A stretch of 64,000 bases of DNA from Paramagnetospirillum magnetotacticum MS-1 (GTDB lineage Bacteria; Pseudomonadota; Alphaproteobacteria; Rhodospirillales; Magnetospirillaceae), in NCBI RefSeq assembly GCF_000829825.1, contig NZ_JXSL01000027.1:62001-126000 (forward strand), written 5' to 3'. Under the pieces are notes generated by a model. That model worked only from the letters and a program-made list of their open reading frames with translations. It had not been told where the DNA came from and made no database searches. Positions 52,136 through 61,030 of this stretch are shown here, in pieces. Both the position numbers and the translations under genes were made by a program. Numbering within the stretch: position 1 is the first letter of the stretch; every line of letters begins with the position of its first letter.

Positions 52136-55100
52136 CTATAGATGCGCCTTCTTCTCCGCCATGATGGACAGGGCCGCCGCCACCCGCCGTAAGGGGGGGC
52201 GCCAGCCTCCGGCCGGGTCGGGCCGGAACACCCTGACCGAGGCGTACCACGGGCTGTCTTCGCGCTCAGGCGGCCAGCGCCAGTCGAAGCCGTGGGGCAG
52301 CAGCGCCAGGACAGGCTTACCCAGGGCGGCAGCCAGGTGAAGCTGGGCGGTATCGCCGCCCACCACCACGTCGAGCCCTGAAATCAGGCCAGCCATTTCG
52401 GCCAGATCAGCGGGCTGAGGGGTCGGGCGCTCGATCAGGGCGTCGATGCCTTCCGATGCGATATGGTCCAGGTCGTCTTCCTCGGCCAGGGCCAGAAGCG
52501 AAATGGCCGGGTCCATGCCCAGGCTCAACATATGGCCGAGCGAGCAGGCCAGACCGGCGCGGTGGACCGTGCCGCGGCCGCGTCCCCAGGTCAGCCCCAC
52601 CCGCAGCCGGTTGTCACGCAAGGAGCGGCGGCCGCGCCCGGCCAACAGATAGCCAGCCGAGGGACTGGCCAGATCGGCGCCACTTCCCAGCAGGCTGGGC
52701 AGGGCCGCCAGGCTGACCCGCATCTGGCAATCGGGCAGCGGGTCGTCTTCGCCAATCACCTGTTCGATCCCGGCCTGATCGGCCAACAGCGCGACGAGTT
52801 CATCGGGGCAGGACACGGTGACCAGGGCGCCGCGCGCCGCCAGCATGGGCAGGAATCGGGCCAAAAGCAGGGCATCGCCCACATCCGGCGTCACTTCGAC
52901 CAGCACGGAAACCGCCACCACATCACCGCCATCCCATTGGGGAAGAAGGGGCGCCCGGCTGGGAGGAATGGGGCGATGGGCCATCAGGGGCAGCCCCTCG
53001 GCCAAATTGCCCGATCCCAAGAGAATCTGAGCCAAAGCCCAATCCACTCCGGGGCGCTCGGGGGCCAGAAGGCGGGCTTTGCGCATCAGGGTTTCTGCCT
53101 CGATCAGGCGGCCCTGGTCACGGCGCAGCATGGCAAGGTCGAAGACCAGTTCGGCGCTTTCTCCCTGGCGCTCCAGGGCTTCGGCCAGCAGGGAATTTGC
53201 CTCGCCGAGACGTCCCATCTGGCGCATGACCCCGGCCAGATTGGCCATGATGGCGGGATTACGGGACTGGCCCAGGGCGCGGGTAAACCCTGCAATGGCG
53301 GCGTCTGATCGGCCAGCCATGTGTTGCAGGACCGCCAGATTGGCATTGGCCATGCCGCAGAACGGGTCCACGGACAGGGCCTGTTCATACAGATGGGCGG
53401 CCTCGTTGACACGATCTTGGGATTGCAGGGAGGGGGCGGGAGCGGATAGTTCGACCGCGCGACCCGCCGCGGCCTCGACCAAGGCGGGTGAGGGCGGCAG
53501 GCTGTCGCGCCCGTAATGGGAGGCGGGTGCGATGCCGGGGGCCAGCGCCAGGACCGGTCCCGCCTCGCCCGCGAAAGGCACCAGGGCGCCGCTGGCCGTT
53601 TCCTCGGGAAAGCGCCACAGCCCGTATCCGGCCTCGGCCAGCATCCGGGTTGCCCGGGCGCCGTCGCAATGCTCCAGGATCACCACTGCGGGGCGCGAGC
53701 CGGTTCCTGCGATGATGTCGTCTTCCCAGCCTGTCTGGTCCAGGCGGAGAACCACCCGGCACGACGCCAGATGGGGCCGCTCGTCCAGCAGGGCTGCGAT
53801 GGGCCGCATGGGCGTGGCGGCGGGCACCCAGTCGGGCAGGGCGAAGACGCGGGTACCGCCGCCATGGGGGGCGCGGGCGGCCAGGACGTGGCCTTCGCCA
53901 GATCCGGCGGCGGCGGTAAGCACCTCCACCTGTTCCTCCAGCCCGGAGATGGCGAAGCTGTCGCGCAGCATGTCGGCTTCCGAGGGTGAGGGTTCCAGGG
54001 TGATGACCAGCAGATCGGGGCAATGCTCCATGGCCTGCAAGATATGGTCGCCATTGCCGCCGCCAACATCCACCAGCAGGTCTCCCGACGCGAGATGGGC
54101 GGCCAGGAAGGCGTTCATGGCCGCGTCGCGGCCCATGGCGCCTCGGCGCTGCCGGTCGTTCTGCTCGGCGGTCGAGCGGATCAGATCCTCCATGCGCTGG
54201 CGGGCCGCGGCCAGGGGCGCGTCCCACTGGCCTGGGGCGGGTTGGCGCAGCAGCGTCATCGCGGGGTACCAGGGCGAATCATCTCTCCTGCGCATCCAGC
54301 GGGCATGGGCGGCATGGGGCAGCATCATCAGAACCGGCTTGCCCATGGCGGCGGCCAGATGGGCGGCGGGGCCGTCGGCGGCGATCACCATATCCATCTC
54401 GGAAATGCGTCCGGCCAGATCGGCGAAATCGGCAATGGTGGGCGAGAGGTCGGTGATCAGGGCGGGCAGAGCCTGTTCCCGCGCCTCGGCGGATCGCGGT
54501 CCGGTCTCCAGCGAGAACAGCAGGCTGCCTGGCAGGGTGGCCAGTTCCAGCACATGGGCGAAGGGCAATCCGTCTTCCGGTCGCTCGCCCGCCCAGGCGA
54601 TGCCCACCTTAACCAGGGTGGAGGGGGGAACCCGGATATGGCGGATGCGGTCGGGCGGCGGCGGCAGATAGGGCTCGGCCGGGATGGTGCGCAGTTCCAC
54701 GCCCATCAGAAGGGGAAGGTCATCCAGGGATGTTGCGTAATCGGCGGTAAATCCGTCGGGCAGGGCCTGGCCCAGGGGCAGAGCCCGCGTCACGCCGGGC
54801 AGGGTTTCCAGCAACGGGATCAATTCCGGCTGAACCTGTAAGGTGATGGCGGCGCAGCTTCGGGCCAGGATGGGGATGAAGCGCGCCATTATCAGGCTGT
54901 CGGACAGCCCGGATTCGGCGTGAAGTAGAAGATGGGTTCCGCTGAGATCCTCGCCCTCCCACGGATCGGCGGGGAGCAGCGGGCGGGCGAAGCCGGGTCG
55001 CCGGTGGCGCCATTGGGCGTCCTGCCAGGATGTGGCCAGATGACCGTTCAGCATGGACAATCGTGCGCGGGCCAAGCGGGCGGACGGATCCTCCTCGTCC

Positions 55101-55759
55101 AGGGCCAGGGCGCGCCCGATATGGGCGGCGGCTTCGTCGATCCGGTTCAGATCCATCAGCGCCTCGGCCAGATGAACCTGATGGGAGACCTGATCGGGCT
55201 CCAAGATGATGGCGGCGTGAAAGGCGTCCAGGGCCGCATCGCTTTCGCCCATGCGGGCCAGGACCCCGCCCAGGGTGGCCCAGGCGGGACCGAAGCCCGG
55301 ATGGAGGCCAAGGGCACGGCGGAGCGAGAGTTCGGCACCGGCCAAGCGTCCCTCATCGCAAAGCAACTGGGCCAGGCCGCACCATACCTGGACGGAATCG
55401 GGGCGTTCCATCAGCAAGATATCGATGATGGCGTGGGCTTCTTCGGGCTGGCCGATCTGGCGCAGGGCCTCGGCCAGTTCCAGGCGGCATCCCATATGCT
55501 GGCGATCCATCTCCAGCAGGTCCAGGCAGAACAGTAAGGAATCGCGGGGCCGTCCGGCCAACCGGCAGGTCTGGGCGGCGGCCAGCGGCGCCTCGGTATT
55601 GATGGGATCAAGCGCGATGATACGGCGATAGGCACTCAGCGCCGTTTCGGTGTCGCCATAGCGGCGGGCAAGGCCCGCCTCTTGCCACAGGGTCTCGATG
55701 ACCGCCGCATGCTCGGGAAGATCGGCGAATTCCAGATCGAGGTCTTCGATTTCGCTCAT
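52136..55759 (-). CDS. Large TPR protein with two glycosyltransferase-like halves and a methyltransferase-like centre
   Basis: 1,207 residues. Layout: TPR row at about 20-260; a GT9/heptosyltransferase-like domain at about 275-560 ending in DGPAAHLAAAMGKPVLMMLP; a FkbM-like fold at about 575-780 (LLVDVGGGNGDHILQAMEHC); a second TPR row at about 830-960; a second GT9-like domain at about 970-1200 ending in GGDTAQLHLAAALGKPVLAL. Both GT ends have a DSPWY motif and similar arrangement, so the protein is an internal duplication around the methyltransferase part. The start is taken at MSEIEDLD; a start seven codons earlier is possible. Likely works on a surface or flagellar glycan, by analogy only. 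Confidence 0.72.
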   Translation of the reverse strand: MSEIEDLDLEFADLPEHAAVIETLWQEAGLARRYGDTETALSAYRRIIALDPINTEAPLAAAQTCRLAGRPRDSLLFCLDLLEMDRQHMGCRLELAEALRQIGQPEEAHAIIDILLMERPDSVQVWCGLAQLLCDEGRLAGAELSLRRALGLHPGFGPAWATLGGVLARMGESDAALDAFHAAIILEPDQVSHQVHLAEALMDLNRIDEAAAHIGRALALDEEDPSARLARARLSMLNGHLATSWQDAQWRHRRPGFARPLLPADPWEGEDLSGTHLLLHAESGLSDSLIMARFIPILARSCAAITLQVQPELIPLLETLPGVTRALPLGQALPDGFTADYATSLDDLPLLMGVELRTIPAEPYLPPPPDRIRHIRVPPSTLVKVGIAWAGERPEDGLPFAHVLELATLPGSLLFSLETGPRSAEAREQALPALITDLSPTIADFADLAGRISEMDMVIAADGPAAHLAAAMGKPVLMMLPHAAHARWMRRRDDSPWYPAMTLLRQPAPGQWDAPLAAARQRMEDLIRSTAEQNDRQRRGAMGRDAAMNAFLAAHLASGDLLVDVGGGNGDHILQAMEHCPDLLVITLEPSPSEADMLRDSFAISGLEEQVEVLTAAAGSGEGHVLAARAPHGGGTRVFALPDWVPAATPMRPIAALLDERPHLASCRVVLRLDQTGWEDDIIAGTGSRPAVVILEHCDGARATRMLAEAGYGLWRFPEETASGALVPFAGEAGPVLALAPGIAPASHYGRDSLPPSPALVEAAAGRAVELSAPAPSLQSQDRVNEAAHLYEQALSVDPFCGMANANLAVLQHMAGRSDAAIAGFTRALGQSRNPAIMANLAGVMRQMGRLGEANSLLAEALERQGESAELVFDLAMLRRDQGRLIEAETLMRKARLLAPERPGVDWALAQILLGSGNLAEGLPLMAHRPIPPSRAPLLPQWDGGDVVAVSVLVEVTPDVGDALLLARFLPMLAARGALVTVSCPDELVALLADQAGIEQVIGEDDPLPDCQMRVSLAALPSLLGSGADLASPSAGYLLAGRGRRSLRDNRLRVGLTWGRGRGTVHRAGLACSLGHMLSLGMDPAISLLALAEEDDLDHIASEGIDALIERPTPQPADLAEMAGLISGLDVVVGGDTAQLHLAAALGKPVLALLPHGFDWRWPPEREDSPWYASVRVFRPDPAGGWRPPLRRVAAALSIMAEKKAHL

Positions 55760-55797
55760 GGGGCAAGTCAAACCTGCCATCGAGTGCGAATCAAGGC

Positions 55798-58700
55798 CTA
55801 TTCCGCTGCTCGCTTGTCATCATGGGGTGATTGGAGGCGGTGCAGCATTTCCGTCATCTGTGTCCTCACTTCGGCGGCGGCTTTCAGCTTGATGGGACCA
55901 AAGCCGCGAATACGGCGGGGCGCCGAGGCGATCTCCACCGCCAGGGCATGGGTGGCGGGGGTGAGATGGGCCAGAATGGTCTCTACCGCTATCTCGAACT
56001 CACCGATCAGCCTGCGTTCCAACTTGCGCTCGCTGGTGCGGCCGAACGGGTCGAAAATGGTGCCGCGCAATCCCTTAAGCCGGGTTAGCAGCGGCATCAG
56101 GCGCAACACCCAGGGGCCGAAGCGGCGTTTCTCCATGCCCATGAAGGGGGGCGCCAGATGGATCTCCAGACCCTTCCAGTCCTCGAACTGCTCCTTCAGC
56201 GATGCGGCGAAGGCGGGGTCGCAATAGAGCCGCGCCACCTCGTATTCGTCCTTGTAGCTCATCAGTTTGGCCAGGGAACGGGCCACCGCCTCGGTCAGGC
56301 TCTCCGAGCCGGGCAGGGCGGCGCTTTCGGCCGCCCTGACCCGGTCCACCAGGGCGCGGTAGCGGGACGCCCAGGCGGCGTTCTGATAGCCGGTCAGATG
56401 GACGACGCGGCGATTGATCAGTTCGTCCAGTCCCTGTGACAGGCGGCGGTGGTCATTGGCGCCCACCGGCGGCGCGGCGATGCGTTCGACTTCCGAGGGG
56501 GAATGGGCGGCAAGGCGGCCCCACAGAAAGGCCTGGATATTGAACGCCACCATGGCGCCGTTCAGTTCCACGGCGCGCAGAATGGACGCCTCGGCCAGGG
56601 GTATGCGCCCCTTCTGCCAGGCATAGCCCACCAGGAACATATTGGTTGCCAGGGCGTCGCCCAACAGCGTGGTCGCAAGGCGGGTGGCTTCGATGAATTC
56701 CGCATCGCCGCCCACCTGCTCCTTGATGGTGTCCTCCATGCCGCGGGCCGGGAAATTGAGGTCGGGGGCATGGGTGAAGGTGGCGGGCATGGATTCGTGG
56801 CGGTTGACCACGGCGAAGGAGCCGTGGGGCTTCAACTTCGCCAAGGTGTCGAAGCCCGCGGCGACGACCATGTCGCAAGCCAAGAGCAAGCGGGCCTGTC
56901 CCGCGGCGATGCGCACGGCATGCAGTTTCTCGGGGTCGTCACAGATGCGCACATGGCTCATCACCGCGCCGTTCTTCTGGGCCAGTCCCGTCTGGTCGAG
57001 CGAGGTGACGCCCTTGCCCTCCAGATGGGCGGCCATGCCCAGCACCTCGGCCACGGTCACCACGCCGGTTCCGCCGATGCCGGTGACGATGATGCCGTAG
57101 GGTTCGGTGCTTGCGGGCAGGACGGGAGGGGGCAGGGCGGAGATGTCGGCATCCCCCCGTCCTCGAGCCCGGCGAATCTGGGCGCCCTTGACTGAGACGA
57201 AGCTGGGGCAGAAGCCCTTCACGCAGGAAAAGTCCTTGTTGCACGACGACTGGTCGATGGCGCGTTTACGGCCCCATTCGGTCTCCACCGGGACAACCGC
57301 CACGCAATTGGATTGCACGCCGCAATCGCCGCAGCCTTCGCAGACTTTTTCGTTGATGAAGATGCGCTCATCCGGGTCGGGCATCAGGCCGCGCTTTCTG
57401 CGGCGGCGCTTTTCGGCGGCGCAGGTCTGGTCGTAGATCAGGACGCTGACGCCTTCCTCTTCACGCAAGGTCCGTTGCAGGGCGTCCAAGCCGTCACGGT
57501 GGTGGATGGTGGTGCCGGGGGGGAAGCATCCGGCCGGGTATTTGCCGGGATCGTCGGAGACCACGGCGATGCGGCTCACTCCCTCGGCGCGGACCTGGGC
57601 GGCCATGGCGGCTACCGAGAACCCCGATTCGGCGGTCTGGCCGCCAGTCATGGCCACGGCGTCGTTGTAGAGGATTTTGTAGGTGATGTTGCTCTTGGCG
57701 GCCAGGGCGGCGCGGATGGCCAGGGAGCCCGAATGGGTATAGGTACCGTCACCCAGATTCTGAAACATATGGGTACGGGTGGTGAAGGGAGCCTGGCCGA
57801 TCCAGGTGGCGCCCTCGCCCCCCATATGGGTGAAGGTCAAGGTCTCACGGTCCATCCAGGTGGCCATGAAGTGACAGCCGATACCGGCCATGGCCTGACT
57901 GCCCTCGGGCAGGTTGGTGGATGTGTTGTGGGGGCAGCCTGCGCAGAAATAGGGAATGCGGGTGAAGCCTTGGGGAATCTCCGCCAGGCGCCGCTCCTTG
58001 TCGTCGAGGAAATCGAGGCGCTCCTTGACCCGCAGCGAGGTATAGAAGCGGCCGATGCGCGCCGCGATGACGCGGGCGATCATGGCCGGAGTCAATTCGC
58101 CATAGGGGGGCAAGACCCATTCGCCACCCTCGCCGTGCTCGCCGATGACGCGGGGGCGGACATCTTCGCGCCAGTTGTAAAGCTGGGCCTTGAGCTGCTC
58201 CTCGATGACGGCGCGCTTTTCCTCCACCACCAGGATCTCGTCCAGGCCCTCGGCGAAGGCGCGGATGCCCGAAGGCTCCAGGGGCCAGCTCATGCCCACC
58301 TTGTACAGCCGGATGCCGATCTCGGCGGCGTGGCGCTCATCCAGCCCCAGATCGGCCAGGGCCTGCATGACGTCCAGATAGGACTTTCCCGTGGTGACGA
58401 TGCCGAAACGGGGACGGGGCGAATCGATGATGGTCCGGTCGATGCGGTTGGCTTTGGCGAAGGCCAGTGCAGCCGGGATGCGATGCGCCATCAGCCGCAA
58501 TTCCTGCTCCAGGAATTTGTCGGGCCAGCGGATGTTGAGCCCGCCCGGTGGCATCTTGAAATCTTCCGGGGTGACGAAGATCTGGCGCCAGGGATCGACA
58601 TTGACCGAGGCCGAGCTTTCCACCGTTTCGGAAATGGCCTTCATACCCACCCACAGGCCGGAAAAGCGCGATAGCGCCCAGCCGAACAGGCCGAAATCCA

Positions 58701-59241
58701 GCACCTCCTGCACGCCTGCTGGATTGAGTACCGGGATCTGGGCCGCCATGAAGACCTGTTCGCTTTGGTGCGCCAGGGTGGACGATTTGGCGCCGTGGTC
58801 GTCGCCAGCCAGCACCAGAACCCCGCCATGGGGTGCGGTGCCTGCGGAATTGGCGTGCTTGAACACATCGATGCTGCGGTCCAGGCCCGGTCCCTTGCCG
58901 TACCACATGGCGAAGACGCCGTCATGGGTGGGCCCTTGGAACAGGCCGATCTGCTGGGTGCCCCAGATGGAGGTGGCGGCTAGATCCTCGTTAAGGCCGG
59001 GCTGAAAACGCACGGAGTGGCGTTCCAGATGGGCGGCGGCCCGCCACAATTCCTTGTCCAGCCCGCCCAGAGGCGAGCCGCGATAGCCGGAGATGAAGCC
59101 ACCGGTATTCAGACCCGCGGCCTGATCGCGCAGATGCTGCAGCATGGGCAGTTTGACCAGCGCCTGAATGCCCGACAGATAGAGACGGCCCTGATCCTGG
59201 ACATATTTATCGTCAAGCGTGACGCTGGCGGCGGCGGTCAT
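55798..59241 (-). CDS. Indolepyruvate:ferredoxin oxidoreductase-type fused alpha-beta protein
   Basis: 1,147 residues from the ATG at 59239-59241. The N-terminal pyrimidine/TPP domain shows FISGYRGSPLGGLDKELW and TSIWGTQQIGLF. A TPP domain follows (NLGDGTYTHSGSLAIRAAL) with FCAGCPHNTSTNLPEG, then a cluster segment (VCEGCGDCGVQSNC) and the gamma domain (IIVTGIGGTGVVTVAEVLGM). It oxidises aryl pyruvates such as indolepyruvate or phenylpyruvate to the arylacetyl-CoA with ferredoxin as acceptor. Phenylacetyl-CoA can feed benzoyl-CoA, and the reduced ferredoxin would help benzoyl-CoA reductase, but that link is an inference; it is 19 kb from the bcr genes. Confidence 0.9.
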   Translation of the reverse strand: MTAAASVTLDDKYVQDQGRLYLSGIQALVKLPMLQHLRDQAAGLNTGGFISGYRGSPLGGLDKELWRAAAHLERHSVRFQPGLNEDLAATSIWGTQQIGLFQGPTHDGVFAMWYGKGPGLDRSIDVFKHANSAGTAPHGGVLVLAGDDHGAKSSTLAHQSEQVFMAAQIPVLNPAGVQEVLDFGLFGWALSRFSGLWVGMKAISETVESSASVNVDPWRQIFVTPEDFKMPPGGLNIRWPDKFLEQELRLMAHRIPAALAFAKANRIDRTIIDSPRPRFGIVTTGKSYLDVMQALADLGLDERHAAEIGIRLYKVGMSWPLEPSGIRAFAEGLDEILVVEEKRAVIEEQLKAQLYNWREDVRPRVIGEHGEGGEWVLPPYGELTPAMIARVIAARIGRFYTSLRVKERLDFLDDKERRLAEIPQGFTRIPYFCAGCPHNTSTNLPEGSQAMAGIGCHFMATWMDRETLTFTHMGGEGATWIGQAPFTTRTHMFQNLGDGTYTHSGSLAIRAALAAKSNITYKILYNDAVAMTGGQTAESGFSVAAMAAQVRAEGVSRIAVVSDDPGKYPAGCFPPGTTIHHRDGLDALQRTLREEEGVSVLIYDQTCAAEKRRRRKRGLMPDPDERIFINEKVCEGCGDCGVQSNCVAVVPVETEWGRKRAIDQSSCNKDFSCVKGFCPSFVSVKGAQIRRARGRGDADISALPPPVLPASTEPYGIIVTGIGGTGVVTVAEVLGMAAHLEGKGVTSLDQTGLAQKNGAVMSHVRICDDPEKLHAVRIAAGQARLLLACDMVVAAGFDTLAKLKPHGSFAVVNRHESMPATFTHAPDLNFPARGMEDTIKEQVGGDAEFIEATRLATTLLGDALATNMFLVGYAWQKGRIPLAEASILRAVELNGAMVAFNIQAFLWGRLAAHSPSEVERIAAPPVGANDHRRLSQGLDELINRRVVHLTGYQNAAWASRYRALVDRVRAAESAALPGSESLTEAVARSLAKLMSYKDEYEVARLYCDPAFAASLKEQFEDWKGLEIHLAPPFMGMEKRRFGPWVLRLMPLLTRLKGLRGTIFDPFGRTSERKLERRLIGEFEIAVETILAHLTPATHALAVEIASAPRRIRGFGPIKLKAAAEVRTQMTEMLHRLQSPHDDKRAAE

Positions 59242-59444
59242 GGCGATCTTTCCCAACGGCGGCCCATGCAATGTAGGTAATTGTCGAAGCTTCCGGGTGA
59301 AAGAGGGCCTGCCAAAATAGCAAGGAATGCAATGGGCGGCCTGATTCGGGGCAAGGATATTGCGGTTCGGTGACGAAATACGGGGGATGATTTCCCCTCG
59401 CGATCAAGCTATATGAAAGCGCCTGTGTCAGAAGGGTTCCAAGG

Positions 59445-60425
59445 ATGACCGTCCTCGTTACCGGCGCTGCCGGATTTATCGGATATCACGCCAGCCTTCG
59501 TCTGTTGGCGCGGGGCCAGCGCGTTCTTGGCGTTGATTGCCTCAGCCCCTATTACGACGTGCGGCTGAAGCACACCCGGCTCGAGCATCTGCGCAAGCAC
59601 GAGGGCTTCTCCTTCGTCCAGGCAGACATCGCCGACCGGTCCGCAATGGAAGAGGTGGCGCGGTCCCATCCCGAGGTGACGGCCTATATCAATCTGGCGG
59701 CCCAGGCGGGGGTGCGCCATTCGCTGACCGCCCCCTTCGACTACACCCACTCCAATATCGAAGGCCATCTGGTGATGCTGGAGATGGCGCGCGCCAATCC
59801 CAAATGCCGCCATTTCGTCTATGCCAGTTCGTCCTCGGTCTATGGCGCCAATACCAAGCTGCCGTTTTCGGTGGAAGATCGGGTGGATACGCCCATCTCG
59901 CTTTATGCCGCGTCCAAGCGCTCGGGCGAACTGATGAGCCATTCCTACAGCCATCTGTTCCGCGTTCCCACCACGGGTCTGCGCTTCTTCACGGTCTATG
60001 GCCCCTGGGGCCGTCCCGACATGGCCGCCTATCTCTTCGCCGACGCCATCGTCGCCGGGAAGCCCATCAAGGTGTTCAACAACGGCGATATGCGCCGCGA
60101 CTTCACCTATATCGACGATATCGTCTCGGGCGTGGTGGGGGTCCTCGACAATCCGCCCGCCGATGACGGCCAGGCTCCGCCGTATCGCCTTTACAATATC
60201 GGCAACAACAATTCCGAAAAGCTGATGGACTTCATCGGGCTGGTGGAAAGCTCGCTGGGGCGCAAGGCCAGCTATGACTTCCACCCCATGCAGCCGGGTG
60301 ACGTCAAGGAAACCTACGCCGATATTTCGGCCATCCAGCGTGACGTGGGCTTTGCCCCCACCACCCCCATCAGCGTCGGCGTGCCCCGCTTCATCGAGTG
60401 GTACAAGCAGTATCACGGTCTGTGA
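59445..60425 (+). CDS. NAD-dependent epimerase, UDP-glucuronate 4-epimerase type
   Basis: 326 residues, extended SDR. It has the Rossmann loop VLVTGAAGFIGYHASLRLL, the YASSSSVYGANTKLPFS segment with catalytic serine, YAASKRSGELM (YxxxK), and TVYGPWGRPDMAAYLFADAI. The PYYDVRLKHTRLEHL part after the loop and the overall length match UDP-glucuronate/UDP-galacturonate epimerases (LspL/WbpP group). It would provide a sugar nucleotide for surface polysaccharide. It stands alone; the next gene starts 65 bases later with its own strong ribosome site. Confidence 0.88.
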   Translation: MTVLVTGAAGFIGYHASLRLLARGQRVLGVDCLSPYYDVRLKHTRLEHLRKHEGFSFVQADIADRSAMEEVARSHPEVTAYINLAAQAGVRHSLTAPFDYTHSNIEGHLVMLEMARANPKCRHFVYASSSSVYGANTKLPFSVEDRVDTPISLYAASKRSGELMSHSYSHLFRVPTTGLRFFTVYGPWGRPDMAAYLFADAIVAGKPIKVFNNGDMRRDFTYIDDIVSGVVGVLDNPPADDGQAPPYRLYNIGNNNSEKLMDFIGLVESSLGRKASYDFHPMQPGDVKETYADISAIQRDVGFAPTTPISVGVPRFIEWYKQYHGL

Positions 60426-60490
60426 GGCAATCGCTTGATCCGGCGATTCGTGGTATGATGGGGACCTGAAGTAATTGGGGGGAGGACGTC

Positions 60491-60793
60491 ATGTCCGTCT
60501 CCGTTACATCATCCCTTGTCACCACGCAGACCAGCTATCCCGTTCTGGTCAATGGCATCTTGTGCTTCAGCGCCGCCGAGGTCGCCGCGGCACGTAACTT
60601 CGTCGATCTGAAAGCCGATCAGCAAGCCGTCTCGGCCTCCAAGCAGGCCAGCCCGTCATCGCAATACCCGCGCACCGTCAATGGGCAGCTGTGTTTCAGC
60701 GATGCCGACGCGGCTGCCGCGCGTAACTACACCAGCGTGAACAGACCGCAGACGTCGGGGGGGCGGGGGACCGTCATCGACATTTACGCCTGA
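60491..60793 (+). CDS. Small uncharacterised protein with a duplicated motif
   Basis: 100 residues after a strong GGGGAGGA ribosome site. Two copies of a 22-residue unit are seen at 16-37 and 59-80: Y-P-x-x-V-N-G-x-L-C-F-S, four or five residues, then AAARN and an aromatic. The repeat period is 43. Each copy has one cysteine. No signal peptide or membrane helix. The linker and ends are rich in Ser, Thr and Gln. No known family is recognised. It lies between an epimerase and a degenerate GGDEF-EAL-like gene; 237 bases separate it from the latter. Confidence 0.75.
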   Translation: MSVSVTSSLVTTQTSYPVLVNGILCFSAAEVAAARNFVDLKADQQAVSASKQASPSSQYPRTVNGQLCFSDADAAAARNYTSVNRPQTSGGRGTVIDIYA

Positions 60794-61030
60794 AGTGCTG
60801 AGACCGTCCGCCCTGACCCCTTGTAAATGGCCAAGGCGATGCAAATGTATATGCAAATCTTCCCCGCCATGTTGGTTGCAGGTATTCGCCATCCCGTATG
60901 GCGTTGTCCCCTGGTTGTTACAATCCAGCGATAAATATGGCGAAAATCATCGGCAAAGTTTGCTTCTTGGCGGACTAAGTATATTCCGCTATACTTTTAA
61001 GCGGGATTGGACGAGAGGCGGGAGGGCGAA

